Shown: piece by piece, positions 1 through 5,529 of the stretch | Layout of the letters: each line of letters begins with the position of its first letter | Numbering within the stretch: position 1 is the first letter of the stretch | Assembly (NCBI GenBank): GCA_021827245.1 | Contig: JAKAWN010000112.1 | Span: forward strand, 1 to 16,725 | Origin: Acidobacteriota bacterium | GTDB lineage: Bacteria; Acidobacteriota; Terriglobia; UBA7540 | Length of the DNA stretch: 16,725 nt | Reading direction: 5' to 3' | The notes under the pieces: model-generated | Told to the model about the DNA's origin: nothing | The model's input: only the letters and a program-made list of their open reading frames with translations | Database searches by the model: none | Made by a program: the position numbers and the translations under genes

Positions 1-107
1 CCTCGCGTCCCATCGAGGCCGGCGAGTTGTGTAGCCCAACCGCGCCGTATTAGTCTGGTATGAAAGCCAGTTTGACTTGCGCTTGTACCTGCAGTGAGGA
101 GGAGGAG

Positions 108-644
108 ATGGCGGGAGAGTCGGGAATATCTCGGGTGGTGCGCAACCTGATTGCATTTTATCTGCGGCTGGCGCTGGGAGTGGACTTTTTGTCTGCGGTG
201 GCCGACCGCTTCGGTCTGTGGGGTCCGCCGGGTAGCGATCATGTTGCGTGGGGAAACTTTTCAAAGTTCGTCGCCTACACGGCCCAGGTGGACCCTTTTA
301 CTCCGGCCGGCACTGCCGTGGCGGTTGCATGGGTGGTCACGGCCCTGGAACTTCTGTTTGCCGCGCTGCTGATCCTGGGGCTGTTTACGCGCACCACGGC
401 GGTACTCAGTGGAATCTTGCTGGCACTGTTCGCCGTCGGCATGTCAATCGGAACAGGCGCGAAGTCCGCATTCGATGCTTCGGTCTTTGCCGCTTCCGCG
501 GGCGCGTTCGCGCTGGCTGCTCTCGGCCCTACCGCGTGGAGCCTCGATTCGAAGCTCAAGAAGAAATGGGCCGCTCCACCGCCGTCACCTGCTCCGGCAT
601 CTGCTGGTGCCAGTGGGGAAGGCAAGCCCGTATCGGGGAGTTGA
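108..644 (+). CDS. DoxX family integral membrane protein
   Basis: The 178-residue product is hydrophobic, with about four membrane-spanning stretches, and resembles the DoxX family of small inner-membrane proteins. That family is linked in various bacteria to redox or thiosulfate/quinone functions, but the substrate here cannot be told. After a short polar start come a helix containing the residues LRLALGVDFLSAVADRFG, a loop rich in Gly/Pro/Trp, then helices including the ALELLFAALLILGLFTRTTA stretch and a last one ending near LGPTAW. The tail of about 35 residues is Lys/Ala/Pro/Ser-rich and probably disordered. An upstream ATG at 60 is in frame, but I chose 108 because a GAGGAGGAGGAG ribosome site sits directly before it and because the extra 16 residues (Cys- and Glu-rich) are unlike the family. 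It faces the next gene tail to tail, with 29 bases between. Confidence 0.82.
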   Translation: MAGESGISRVVRNLIAFYLRLALGVDFLSAVADRFGLWGPPGSDHVAWGNFSKFVAYTAQVDPFTPAGTAVAVAWVVTALELLFAALLILGLFTRTTAVLSGILLALFAVGMSIGTGAKSAFDASVFAASAGAFALAALGPTAWSLDSKLKKKWAAPPPSPAPASAGASGEGKPVSGS

Positions 645-673
645 GAATGGGCAGCACGTGGCGCAACGGATTA

Positions 674-1210
674 TTACCGTACTGACGCAGTGGCTTTATG
701 TCGCCTGGCTGCGCTGCGCTTAACATGCGGCTCGTACTCGCCTTCAAACTCGAAAACCATGTTATCGCCCACGAGTTTGCCGGCGTAGGTTCCTTTGCCG
801 TGGATGCCTTTCAGCTTGCCTGTTCCGCTGACCATGCTCCAGCGCCCCTTCTCGCTGACGGTCTTGCCATGGTCGAGCACCTGCGTCCCCACAATACGGT
901 AGCTGAACTTGTCGCCGCTGGCGGTAGTTTCGGTGACGTAACCGCGAACGTGGGCGTGGTTGGCACGGACTTCCTTGGAGACGGTCGCCACATCGCTCTG
1001 GGTGTGAGTCCCTTCGATGTCAAGCGGCTTGGTCCAATTGCATTTCCCCTGGCTCATCACGAAGAAATGGTCGGGATGATCCATAAGCCGCATCACGTGA
1101 GTTTCTTCAGGCCCCGAACAGACGACCGTGCCTGCAATCTTGGTTTGCGCCAAACCCAAAGCCGCCGACGCGAAAATCACAAAAGCAACAAGCCCGATTC
1201 TGGTCTTCAT
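674..1210 (-). CDS. Exported protein of unknown function
   Basis: The 178-residue product begins with a clear Sec signal peptide (Lys/Arg start, hydrophobic core, likely cut after GLA near residue 21), so it should act outside the cytoplasm. The mature part is beta-rich. It has two Cys (near KIAGTVVCSG and SQGKCNWTKP) that could form a disulfide, several His in the middle, and a Gly/Lys-rich stretch GTGKLKGIHGKGTYAGK, followed by an acidic EFEGEYEP strand and a basic tail. The glycine-rich stretch recalls lipocalin-like or allene-oxide-cyclase-type barrels, but that is only a resemblance and I do not assign a function. I chose ATG 1210 because AGGAGG lies 5 bases upstream and the signal peptide starts there; a longer in-frame start at 1246 is less likely. 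The gene ends 29 bases from the convergent DoxX gene. Confidence 0.75.
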   Translation of the reverse strand: MKTRIGLVAFVIFASAALGLAQTKIAGTVVCSGPEETHVMRLMDHPDHFFVMSQGKCNWTKPLDIEGTHTQSDVATVSKEVRANHAHVRGYVTETTASGDKFSYRIVGTQVLDHGKTVSEKGRWSMVSGTGKLKGIHGKGTYAGKLVGDNMVFEFEGEYEPHVKRSAARRHKATASVR

Positions 1211-1637
1211 AAAGCCTCCTTGTATGGTTGGATCGTGCATCTGCATTGGAAATGGTGTTGCAAAATGAAGACGTTTTTCGTGCTTCGGAATGCATGTATG
1301 CCAGGCCGGATATTATGGCACAACAGCCACTGCAGCATCAGCTTCTTGTTTTGAGAAAAGCGAGACATGCACTTCTATTTTTGCTCAGGTGCTTGTTGCG
1401 CCAAAGCCGAGGGCCCTTGTCCTGCGGCGGGCGAGCTGCCACATTACTTGAAATCAGGCCTGCCTGGCTTTCCAGGGAGACCATATTGACTCACCTTGCC
1501 GAGTCTGGCAATCTGAAACTTCGGCGCAAGAGTGATCTCCTTTATGAAAACCAGCGGGCTTGATTCGAAATAAGGTATCAGCCTGCAACCGTACGAGGGT
1601 CTTTCGGTAAACCTGGAGTTTCTCAAAGGAGGGAAAC
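1211..1637. other. Intergenic stretch without a recognisable gene
   Basis: This 427-base gap between the exported-protein gene (reading away on the minus strand) and the ferritin relic holds only short open frames on both strands. They overlap each other and have no ribosome site or protein-like composition. The left end must hold the promoter of the minus-strand gene, and the right end the AAAGGAGGG ribosome site of the relic (about 1625-1633). A TTGACT sequence near 1486 has no matching -10 box at a good distance. I see no tRNA, repeat or mobile element. Confidence 0.5.
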
Positions 1638-1820
1638 ATGGCTCGTGTAGCGCGAAGTGGTCCAAGAAGCGGACGTTGATGTGGACAAGCTTCTAAGGAA
1701 GTGGAACATGAAGCCTGGTTCTCGGAATTCCTCGGCGAAGGACCCTCCGGACACTTCCGGCGCCAGGGGACTGGGTTTTCGAGGAATTCACCCTTTCTTT
1801 CCAAGTTTCTCATCCAATGA
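1638..1820 (+). pseudogene. Remnant of a Dps-like ferritin gene (internal deletion plus frameshifts)
   Basis: The ATG at 1638 has a near-perfect ribosome site (AAAGGAGGGAAAC) but reads only 13 codons. Reading on across a frame change near 1656 gives MARVAR followed by VVQEADVDVDKLLRK, which matches the usual first residues of Dps-like ferritins (DPSL type, about 180 residues). In a third frame, from about 1695 to the TGA at 1818, the DNA reads KEVEHEAWFSEFLGEGPSGH, then FRR and a final SPFLSKFLIQ. This is the typical end of the same family, including the ExxH metal-ligand pair of the last helix. Both ends are therefore recognisable, while roughly 110-120 codons of the four-helix bundle are missing and the frame changes twice. 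Intact relatives store iron and use it to remove peroxide. The family match is from memory. The relic sits 110 bases before a peroxiredoxin gene on the same strand, which fits a former oxidative-stress pair. Confidence 0.75.
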
Positions 1821-1883
1821 ACTGACTTGAATTCGTCAGAGATGGACGCTGGCGCGCGGACGCCGACTGCATGGAGTTAAGGT

Positions 1884-1940
1884 ATGGCAGACGAGTTTGC
1901 GCGCCACCCGATTCTCAAAAGGAGGCTGGCATGGCACTGA
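1884..1940 (+). CDS. Possible 18-codon leader ORF overlapping the peroxiredoxin start
   Basis: ATG 1884 follows GGAGTTAAGGT, with GGAG at a workable 7-base spacing, and reads [18 protein letters not shown] before a TGA at 1938. It ends 10 bases inside the peroxiredoxin gene in another frame, so ribosomes ending here would stop on top of the peroxiredoxin ribosome site and start. This could allow coupled translation or be chance. There is no known family, and the stretch is short enough to occur by accident. Confidence 0.2.
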   Translation: MADEFARHPILKRRLAWH

Positions 1941-2413
1941 AAGTTGGAGACGCTGCACCTGATTTCAATTTGAAGGCGGCGAGAGGCGACGAGCAGGAAG
2001 ATTTCAAGCTTTCCAACCAGCGGGGCAGGAAAGTGGTCATTGCTTTTTACGCACTGGATTTCACGCCCGTTTGACAGGACGAACTCTCGGGGATCCAGGC
2101 GAATCTCGCTCAGTTCTCCGAGTTAAACGCCCAGGTCGTGGGCGTTTGTACCGATACGGTCTTTACCCACATCGCCTTCCAGAAATCACTCGGCGGATTA
2201 AAATTCCCTTTGGCCGCAGACCGCTGGCCTTACGCTGCCACGGCTCAGGCTTACGGGATTTTCCCGCCAACCAAACACGAGATTCCATTTGTTAATGACC
2301 GGGCTATATTTATTGTTGACAGGAATGGCAAACTTGCGTGGGCAAAAGTCTACGCTCTGAGAGATGTGCCGGATCCTGACGAGGTCCTGGACGCATTGCG
2401 CAAGCTGAACTGA
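1931..2413 (+). CDS. Peroxiredoxin with in-frame TGA at the catalytic position (probable selenoprotein)
   Basis: Read through the TGA at 2072-2074, the gene encodes 160 residues, the normal size for a thioredoxin-fold peroxiredoxin of the AhpC/TSA superfamily (BCP/AhpE-like), which reduces peroxides in the cytoplasm. The start [14 protein letters not shown] is the family's first strand and loop. FYALDFTPV then leads to position 48, where relatives have the peroxidatic Cys; here the codon is TGA. Thr45 of the PxxxTxxC motif is present, although the motif Pro is Ala41. The active-site Arg should be Arg124 in [12 protein letters not shown]. The only Cys is Cys73 (VGVCTD), a possible resolving partner by inference. 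ATG 1931 has AAAAGGAGG 5 bases upstream. The conserved frame continues 112 codons past TGA and a SECIS-like hairpin follows, so selenocysteine is the best reading. A nonsense mutation is the alternative, given the decayed ferritin gene next door. Confidence 0.85.
2077..2119 (+). promoter_or_regulatory. Candidate bacterial SECIS hairpin for selenocysteine insertion
   Basis: Starting 2 bases after the TGA the RNA can fold into one stem-loop. GGA 2077-2079 pairs with UCC 2117-2119. After a bulged C, GAACU 2081-2085 pairs with AGUUC 2112-2116. Beyond a small internal loop, C2088 pairs with G2108, and GGGAU 2090-2094 pairs with AUCUC 2103-2107 (one G-U pair). A C-G pair then closes an AGGC loop at 2097-2100. 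The apical loop begins 22 bases from the TGA and has G in its second position. That fits the published bacterial SECIS pattern (loop about 16-37 bases from UGA, G among its first two bases). In bacteria SelB binds such hairpins inside the coding region. The fold was drawn by eye and no energy was calculated. Confidence 0.6.
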
Positions 2414-2587
2414 GGAGGGCAGGAAAAACTTCATGGTTGTGGCACGTGCTCCGCGCCACACGATGGAATGCACACCGCGCAGCGGGGAGATAACGATTTT
2501 CCGTTGTCGTAGTGTCGTTTTTCAATCCAACTTGGGTACGTTCCATCAAACCCCCGTCAGCGAAAAAGTTGCGGAATATCGCGAACT

Positions 2588-2941
2588 CTATGATCGATTC
2601 AGCTTGATATGGCGGTGAGCTGTGCGGCTGCGGTTTTGCTTCCTGGCACGGCGCAGATTAGGGTTTTGGCTCCTGGAATGACGCTGGATTTTCCTTACTT
2701 GATGCCGCTTGACCTTTGGGGGAGTGCTGTGCCCATTTTGCCGGGCTTCGGCCCGCAGCCTTTGGCGGTTTTGCTTGATTCGCCGGCGTTGATACCGCAA
2801 CTCGCGACGCTCTTGGCGGTTTTCTACTTTGTTGCGCCCACGCGGTGAGGGACCTTCTCCCTTGGCAAACACCGCGGGCACGACCAAGAACAACCCAGCC
2901 AGTACAAAGGACAAAATCCGCCTGCGGCTCTTTTGGATCAT
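2588..2941 (-). CDS. Small, extremely basic exported protein
   Basis: The product is 117 residues with a strong signal peptide: MIQKSRRR, a hydrophobic core and a cut after AVFA near residue 26. The mature 91 residues carry 24 Arg and 8 Lys against 5 Glu and no Asp. They are also rich in Gln, Asn and His, with patterns such as ENRQERREL and RYQRRRIKQNRQRLR. Such Arg/Gln-rich tails occur in small periplasmic or secreted proteins of unknown role; the composition would suit a coiled or disordered polycation binding acidic polymers, which is inference. AAGGAGG lies 5 bases before ATG 2941; a longer start at 2977 would add 12 residues ahead of the signal peptide and is unlikely. It is transcribed away from the next gene, sharing a 224-base divergent spacer. 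Confidence 0.6.
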   Translation of the reverse strand: MIQKSRRRILSFVLAGLFLVVPAVFAKGEGPSPRGRNKVENRQERRELRYQRRRIKQNRQRLRAEARQNGHSTPPKVKRHQVRKIQRHSRSQNPNLRRARKQNRSRTAHRHIKLNRS

Positions 2942-3165
2942 CGAATCCTCCTTGGACTTGCGCATTTGCCGTTTCAACCCCAGGCCATGGAAAAAGTTTC
3001 AGGCAGCACAAAACCGGCAGCCGGTGTCAGTTGCCGCGCCTTCGTCATCCCCCGCCCCGAGCGGAAACGTGTAGGCATTCCAACCGCCCAGGGAATTCGG
3101 AAGTGTGCTGTATGATAGTAGAGGGCGAGCCGAAATGCACGAACAAAACGCCGGAGGGAATTAGG

Positions 3166-3696
3166 ATGAAACCTGTTCTTTGCAGCCTGTTTTCCTTGTG
3201 CTTGCTTGTGGCCCCGGTCTTTGGGCAGCAAAAAGCCCAAGGAAAGGAAAACCCGCTGGTTGACGGGAAATTGATGTACGTTGGAAAGATGCCTGAGAGT
3301 ATAGACAATTGGATCATCTACGACCTGAAAACATGGGGTAAATACAAGCCTACTCAAGAAATTGAAGGCGTAGATCTTGTGATGAGAGCTTTTGAGCCCG
3401 AGCGGAGAACCAGATTCGAAATGCGAAATGGAATTCCTCAGCCTTCAAGAAGGCCGGAGGGGCGAGGCAATAAATCCGTCATGTTTACAATCAGCGTGAC
3501 CGATTGGGTCACCGGCCGCCTTGTGTGGCAGGCGGAAGTCGTGGACAAGAAACCGAAAAGGAATAAGGACGTAACTCCGAGCCGCGACGCTGAGATTCGC
3601 GTCCGGGGGCTGTCAACCCAGCAGGTTGCGCAGGCGATCACAAGAGATCTGCGAAGATATGTGGACCACCTCAGTTCACAATCGGGAGTTCATTAG
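3166..3696 (+). CDS. Exported protein of unknown function
   Basis: The 176-residue product starts with a signal peptide (MKPVLCSLFSLCLLVAPVFG, cut probably before QQKAQ), so the mature protein is expected in the periplasm or outside. The mature part reads as alternating strands and short helices: KLMYVGKMPESIDNWIIYDL, GVDLVMRAFEPE, a charged Arg/Pro-rich loop, VMFTISVTDWVTGRLVWQAEV and a last amphipathic helix VAQAITRDLRRYVDHL. The order 'YVGxMP... aDLVM... vxVxDxxTGxxxWxAE... helix' resembles a group of small secreted proteins I associate with Acidobacteria; no function is known to me. I chose ATG 3166 because of GGAGGGAATTAGG upstream and because the signal peptide begins there; the frame is open further upstream without a better start. 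It is followed 81 bases later by the RmlD-like gene. Confidence 0.65.
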   Translation: MKPVLCSLFSLCLLVAPVFGQQKAQGKENPLVDGKLMYVGKMPESIDNWIIYDLKTWGKYKPTQEIEGVDLVMRAFEPERRTRFEMRNGIPQPSRRPEGRGNKSVMFTISVTDWVTGRLVWQAEVVDKKPKRNKDVTPSRDAEIRVRGLSTQQVAQAITRDLRRYVDHLSSQSGVH

Positions 3697-3777
3697 AGGT
3701 CTGTGCCGCACGGTGAAAGTCTCATCTGAGCACTACCACTGCTTGCTGGTCGATGGATTAATCAAAAAGGTCCCCAT

Positions 3778-4623
3778 ATGAAAATAGCTATTACCGGCTC
3801 GACTGGATTGTTCGGTCGGGGACTCGTGCGGGTTATCAGCAGGTGTCACACAGTCTTTTCGATAAGTCGGGCGGAGGCAGATATCACCAAGTTCGACGAG
3901 GTGCAGGCGGTATTCCAAAAGCTTCGTCCGGAAGTCGTAATCCACGCGGCAGCGATTCCCAGTCCGGACATATGCGAAGCCGACCCGGCGCAGGCCTATC
4001 TTGTTAACGTCCATGGCACACGCCACGTTGCAGAAGCAGCCAGAGAGATTGGCGCTGCGGTTGCCTACATCTCTAGCGACGCGGTTTTTGACGGCGAAAA
4101 GCAGACTCCTTATGCTGAGACCGACCCGACGATTTCTCCAACGGTCTATGGGCGGACCAAGTTGCGAGGCGAGCGTGTGGTCGCGACGCTGCCCATGTAC
4201 TGGACGTTCCGGATCCCAGTCCTTTTCGGCCCGGGGAAGGTCAATTTCATTGAAAAAGGTCTTCGGACAATGGCTGCAGGTAAACAGTATGTGGTGGCTT
4301 CAGACCAGATTGGCGGAGCGCTTTACACTTTGGATGGAGCCGAAAAGATTCTCGAAGTGGTGGAGCGCGGGCGAAGCGGTCTTTACCATCTTACAAACCA
4401 GGGAACCTGCAGCCGTTACGAACTGGCTAAGTACTCGGCGGAGAAGGCAAGCCTTGACTTGGGCAAACTTGTTGGCGTCCCATCGGACCAGATGGGCCGG
4501 CGTGCCAAGCGGCTGAAATATGCGGTAATGGACATGTGGGGGCTCAAGGAAGCCGGTTTCTCTCTGCCGAGAACCTGGCAGGCGGCCTTGGATGATTATC
4601 TACGGACCTTGCTTCCCCTGTAA
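3778..4623 (+). CDS. RmlD-like NAD(P)-dependent sugar reductase
   Basis: The 281-residue product belongs to the extended short-chain dehydrogenases, closest in pattern to dTDP-4-dehydrorhamnose reductase (RmlD), which reduces dTDP-4-keto-rhamnose to dTDP-rhamnose in the cytoplasm. The Rossmann glycine motif is GSTGLFG (Gly7, Gly10, Gly13). VIHAAAIPSPDICEADP and the VN of LVNVHGT follow the family pattern. ISSDAVFDG (Ser99/Ser100) replaces the usual STDYVFDG, and the catalytic YxxxK is Tyr124 and Lys128 in YGRTKLRGE. Length is normal (about 280-300). ATG 3778 has only a modest AAAAAGG ribosome site 7 bases upstream. No other rhamnose gene (rmlA, B or C) is nearby, so the substrate could be another nucleotide sugar; the same fold includes MAT2B-like proteins. 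The stop codon directly abuts that of the convergent hydrolase gene. Confidence 0.8.
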   Translation: MKIAITGSTGLFGRGLVRVISRCHTVFSISRAEADITKFDEVQAVFQKLRPEVVIHAAAIPSPDICEADPAQAYLVNVHGTRHVAEAAREIGAAVAYISSDAVFDGEKQTPYAETDPTISPTVYGRTKLRGERVVATLPMYWTFRIPVLFGPGKVNFIEKGLRTMAAGKQYVVASDQIGGALYTLDGAEKILEVVERGRSGLYHLTNQGTCSRYELAKYSAEKASLDLGKLVGVPSDQMGRRAKRLKYAVMDMWGLKEAGFSLPRTWQAALDDYLRTLLPL

Positions 4624-5364
4624 TCAAACTTCTTTCTGGGCAGCGCTCCAATTCCCGGTCGTCATGAATTCAACATCATGACCAGGAAAAATCCGTTTGC
4701 CGAGCGCCAGAATTAGTCCACGGTCCAGCCTGGACTGTTCCCGGTCGCGTGGAATCATTGTGAGGATCCGCGCATCTTCAGACCGGCTCAGACAGGCATC
4801 GCCGGCCACAACTGTTTTGTACTCCATTCCCGGGACGATCACCGAGATATGGCCGGGAACATGGCCTGATGTCAAAAGCATTTCCATATCTTCGGGTAGA
4901 TCATGAGATTCCAGCCAGCGATGCTGAGAAGCCGACCCCAGCCGTTGCCGGTCCCACCATCGCAAGGTGAGCTTTCGCAACTGATGCATGTGCTCGATGG
5001 CGTGGGGGTACTCCGGAGTTTCCGGATAGTATTTCAGAACCAACCTTTCCCAGCCTTGATCATCGAGAAGGTCGGAATAGAGCGAGCAACACCAGTCGTG
5101 AGATTCTTGCGTGCCATAAATCAAGCTGTCCGGAAAGAGCGAATTGTTCAGCACGTGGTCGATATGGAAATGAGTGTTGATGACCGCGTCGATATCCGCG
5201 GTCTTGAGGCCGCGTTGCTGTAAGGCTTCAATCAGCAAATGACCCTCGTGTGCCATGCCAGTGTCGACCACCAGATGGCGGCTTCCATTTGTTAGAAGGA
5301 CCGACGTGGCGCTGCGCCAACTTCCCGGCAGCAGAGTCTCTACTTTCCATTGTGTTCTTGCCAT
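4624..5364 (-). CDS. Metallo-beta-lactamase-fold hydrolase
   Basis: The 246-residue product is a soluble MBL-fold enzyme. The metal motif HxHxDH is complete as His65, His67, Asp69 and His70 in NTHFHIDH. Further ligands are His168 in TSGHVPGH, Asp189 in VAGDACLS and His229 in IFPGHDVEF. Such a two-metal site normally hydrolyses esters, lactones or thioesters. The pattern resembles the lactonase/glyoxalase-II-like branch, but the substrate cannot be told; a quorum-quenching lactonase is possible and not shown. I chose ATG 5364; a TTG 90 bases upstream (5454) would add 30 residues rich in Ser/Asn/Arg before the first strand and is less likely. It lies 165 bases downstream of the ClC gene on the same strand and may share its transcript. 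Confidence 0.8.
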   Translation of the reverse strand: MARTQWKVETLLPGSWRSATSVLLTNGSRHLVVDTGMAHEGHLLIEALQQRGLKTADIDAVINTHFHIDHVLNNSLFPDSLIYGTQESHDWCCSLYSDLLDDQGWERLVLKYYPETPEYPHAIEHMHQLRKLTLRWWDRQRLGSASQHRWLESHDLPEDMEMLLTSGHVPGHISVIVPGMEYKTVVAGDACLSRSEDARILTMIPRDREQSRLDRGLILALGKRIFPGHDVEFMTTGNWSAAQKEV

Positions 5365-5529
5365 GGTGATTCTTTGCCACGTAGATTCTAACAGGAAGTG
5401 TGGTTGATTTGGCCTGTAAAGAGAGTTTGCGCCACGGAGAGAGTTCCTGGACAAAACGGACTGTGGCCACGGCTTAGTTGAATCAGTTGAATCAGGCTAA
5501 GGCGTACATTTCTCAATGCCTGGCTTTCA

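Noticed and set aside
1486..1520. A promoter at TTGACT near 1486
   Set aside because: No acceptable -10 hexamer lies 16-18 bases downstream.
1228..1563. A 111-codon plus-strand open frame before the ferritin relic
   Set aside because: It starts inside the promoter region of the divergent gene, has no ribosome site, and its Arg/Leu-rich composition looks like chance.
1454..1813. A 119-codon minus-strand open frame over the ferritin relic
   Set aside because: It has no ribosome site and no familiar sequence, and it lies antisense to recognisable ferritin coding sequence on the other strand.
2072..2074. Reading the peroxiredoxin as a simple nonsense or frameshift pseudogene
   Set aside because: The stop lies exactly at the catalytic residue, there is no frame change, 112 codons of conserved protein follow and a SECIS-like hairpin is present. 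I keep it only as the alternative.
3111..3116. TATGAT as the -10 box for the gene at 3166
   Set aside because: The sequence 17-18 bases upstream has no resemblance to a -35 box, so the evidence is one hexamer only.
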